This document shows positions 5,821-6,560 of a stretch of 6,560 nt of DNA, piece after piece. How positions within the stretch are numbered: position 1 is the first letter of the stretch; each line of letters starts with the position of its first letter. This stretch comes from Anaerolineae bacterium (GTDB lineage: Bacteria > Chloroflexota > Anaerolineae > Aggregatilineales > Phototrophicaceae). Made by a program: the position numbers and the translations under genes. Location of the stretch: positions 1 to 6,560 of the forward strand of contig JANQRM010000246.1 of the NCBI GenBank assembly GCA_028284565.1, in the 5' to 3' direction. Below the pieces are notes generated by a model. It ran no database searches and had not been told where the DNA came from. It was given only the letters and a program-made list of their open reading frames with translations.

Positions 5821-5879
5821 GCATAAACTAAATCGAAATCCAAGTTATTCTACCCAATTATGCAAATAAACGGGTAAAT
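5805..5879. repeat. Spaced two-part inverted repeat with TACCC cores
   Basis: Outer arms ATTTACCCG (5805-5813) and CGGGTAAAT (5871-5879) are perfect inverses. Inner arms TGCATAA (5820-5826) and TTATGCA (5858-5864) are also perfect inverses. Each inner arm lies exactly six bases from its outer arm, so the whole 75-base element is symmetrical around 5842. A further single copy, CTACCCA (5850-5856), lies inside the right half. The two half-elements look like two copies of one composite binding site in opposite orientation. Confidence 0.6.
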
Positions 5880-5882
5880 TGC

Positions 5883-5911
5883 TTGACATGAACACCTTTT
5901 CATGGTAAATT
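5883..5911 (+). promoter_or_regulatory. Main promoter of the ArsR-like gene (TTGACA-N17-TAAATT)
   Basis: A perfect -35 box TTGACA (5883-5888) is followed 17 bases later by TAAATT (5906-5911, 4/6). Transcription would start near 5918, exactly where the compact TTACCC palindrome begins, leaving a leader of about 46 bases before the GTG at 5964. The box is flanked on both sides by TACCC-type motifs. Confidence 0.6.
5887..5904. promoter_or_regulatory. Inverted repeat CATGAA-N6-TTCATG within the promoter spacer
   Basis: Perfect six-base arms (5887-5892 and 5899-5904) flank CACCTT and fill the space between the -35 and -10 boxes. A dimeric regulator could bind here and block or distort the promoter. 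With arms this short, chance is possible. Confidence 0.35.
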
Positions 5912-5917
5912 GGTTTT

Positions 5918-5943
5918 AGATTACCCACTTATTCGGGTAATCT
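5918..5943. promoter_or_regulatory. Operator-like palindrome AGATTACCC-N8-GGGTAATCT
   Basis: Nine-base perfect arms (5918-5926 and 5935-5943) flank ACTTATTC. The element starts at the predicted transcription start and ends ten bases before the Shine-Dalgarno of the next gene, a typical repressor position. Both arms carry the TTACCC core also found in the 5805-5879 element, so one regulator probably recognises all the sites. A hairpin in the leader RNA is the alternative reading. Confidence 0.6.
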
Positions 5944-5952
5944 GGAAGAAAC

Positions 5953-5956
5953 GGAG
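5953..5956 (+). promoter_or_regulatory. Ribosome binding site supporting the GTG start at 5964
   Basis: GGAG lies seven bases before GTG 5964. This fixes the start of a gene that has no stop codon inside the window. Confidence 0.7.
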
Positions 5957-5963
5957 ACAGATT

Positions 5964-6560
5964 GTGGTTGATCGAGATTTAATCCTAGCCCCGTCACAAG
6001 AGACACAAATTGAGTTTGCGCTCTTTCAAGTACCTCTTTTGATGCACAGCCTACACTTAGTTAATGTGGCTAAATTGAATGACGGACTAGATGCTTGGAT
6101 TGTTGAAACCGCCAACGCGATGACGGAAGCTGAATTCGCTGACCATCTCATTGCATCGGACTCGGCATACGATCTTGCTCATCTGCCTGAACGCAAGGCT
6201 CCATTAGATAATTTTGAAGCCTTCATCGAGTTTCTCCTGACCGTCGAACCGATTGAATTTCGGGATGCCGCCATTGGTTGGATTTCTGAAGCAGATACAT
6301 CTCTTTCGTTAGACGACATCTTGCAAAACGAGGAAACTTATATCAATTTCCTTAGAGAAAAAATCACGCATAAAGGCAAAGACTTCACTGAATATGAGCC
6401 GAAGTTCCGCCGGATGCACCACTATCTGAATCATCCAGATGAATTGCGTGAACTCACAGTGAATCACCTCAGCATGATGTGGGAGAAGTACGTCAAAGCG
6501 GAATGGAAGCGGGTTGAACCCATGCTCAGGGAGTCCGTCACGGCACATCAACAGATGGAT
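5964..6560 (+). CDS. Probable ArsR-like transcriptional regulator, 3' partial
   Basis: From GTG 5964 the frame is open for 199 codons to the right edge. The visible part is acidic and mostly helical, with no signal peptide or membrane segment. It opens MVDRDLILAPSQETQIEFAL and has NVAKLNDGLDAWIVETANAM at 34-53 and MMWEKYVKAEWKRVEPMLRE at 171-190. From memory, this order (beta-rich start, 'LDxWIxETAxxMT', then a helix 'W.KY..xEWxRVxPML') is that of long ArsR-like regulators common in Chloroflexota and Actinobacteria, in which a winged helix-turn-helix follows near the C-terminus. That DNA-binding part would be beyond the window, so the call is inferred. The strong promoter and dense inverted repeats just upstream fit an autoregulated transcription factor. 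The alternative is a conserved protein of unknown function. Confidence 0.55.
   Translation, partial: MVDRDLILAPSQETQIEFALFQVPLLMHSLHLVNVAKLNDGLDAWIVETANAMTEAEFADHLIASDSAYDLAHLPERKAPLDNFEAFIEFLLTVEPIEFRDAAIGWISEADTSLSLDDILQNEETYINFLREKITHKGKDFTEYEPKFRRMHHYLNHPDELRELTVNHLSMMWEKYVKAEWKRVEPMLRESVTAHQQMD

Noticed and set aside
6309..6551. Open frame on the - strand at the right edge
   Set aside because: It lies opposite the 5964 gene, which has a promoter, a ribosome site and plausible protein composition; the - strand frame has none of these.

Overview
The window reads as ordinary bacterial chromosome: densely packed genes, Shine-Dalgarno sites in front of several starts, and moderate GC. The gene content fits an environmental heterotroph. 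Two things hint at Chloroflexota (Anaerolineae-like): the style of the first gene (a DUF2330-like motif plus YP-x-GW modules) and of the last gene (an ArsR-like regulator with a long N-terminal part). This placement comes from remembered family resemblance and is weak. I see no RNA gene, CRISPR array, transposase or integrase, and no recognisable defence system.

Layout. (1) Bases 1-1371, + strand: 3' part of a large protein of unknown function, running in from the left edge. It ends at a hairpin (1388-1415) placed to terminate both this gene and the convergent gene facing it. (2) Bases 1429-2183, - strand: a two-gene operon with an ABM-type (antibiotic biosynthesis monooxygenase-like) small protein followed by a tandem ACT-domain protein. 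A LysR-type regulator (2291-3181, +) is divergent from it. The short region between them holds two perfect inverted repeats, one matching the classical LysR box ATC-N9-GAT. (3) Bases 3308-4611, + strand: a tight pair, an FKBP-type peptidyl-prolyl isomerase and then an alpha/beta-hydrolase with the full catalytic set of a subfamily-I haloalkane dehalogenase. (4) Bases 4678-5769, + strand: a leucine-rich-repeat gene cut in half by a single in-frame TAA, with no convincing start site, so probably a pseudogene. (5) Bases 5770-5963: a repeat-rich control region with five copies of a TACCC-core motif in two symmetrical arrangements around a good sigma-70-type promoter. (6) Bases 5964-6560, + strand: 5' part (199 codons) of a gene that runs off the right edge, probably an ArsR-like transcriptional regulator.

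How the parts may work together. The LysR/ABM/ACT group looks like a self-contained regulated unit, with the regulator controlling the divergent operon and itself. The FKBP and dehalogenase genes are probably co-transcribed, but a functional link is not evident. The most unusual part is the control region before the last gene, whose operator layout suggests tight, possibly loop-forming autoregulation. The regulator that binds there cannot be proved from this window.
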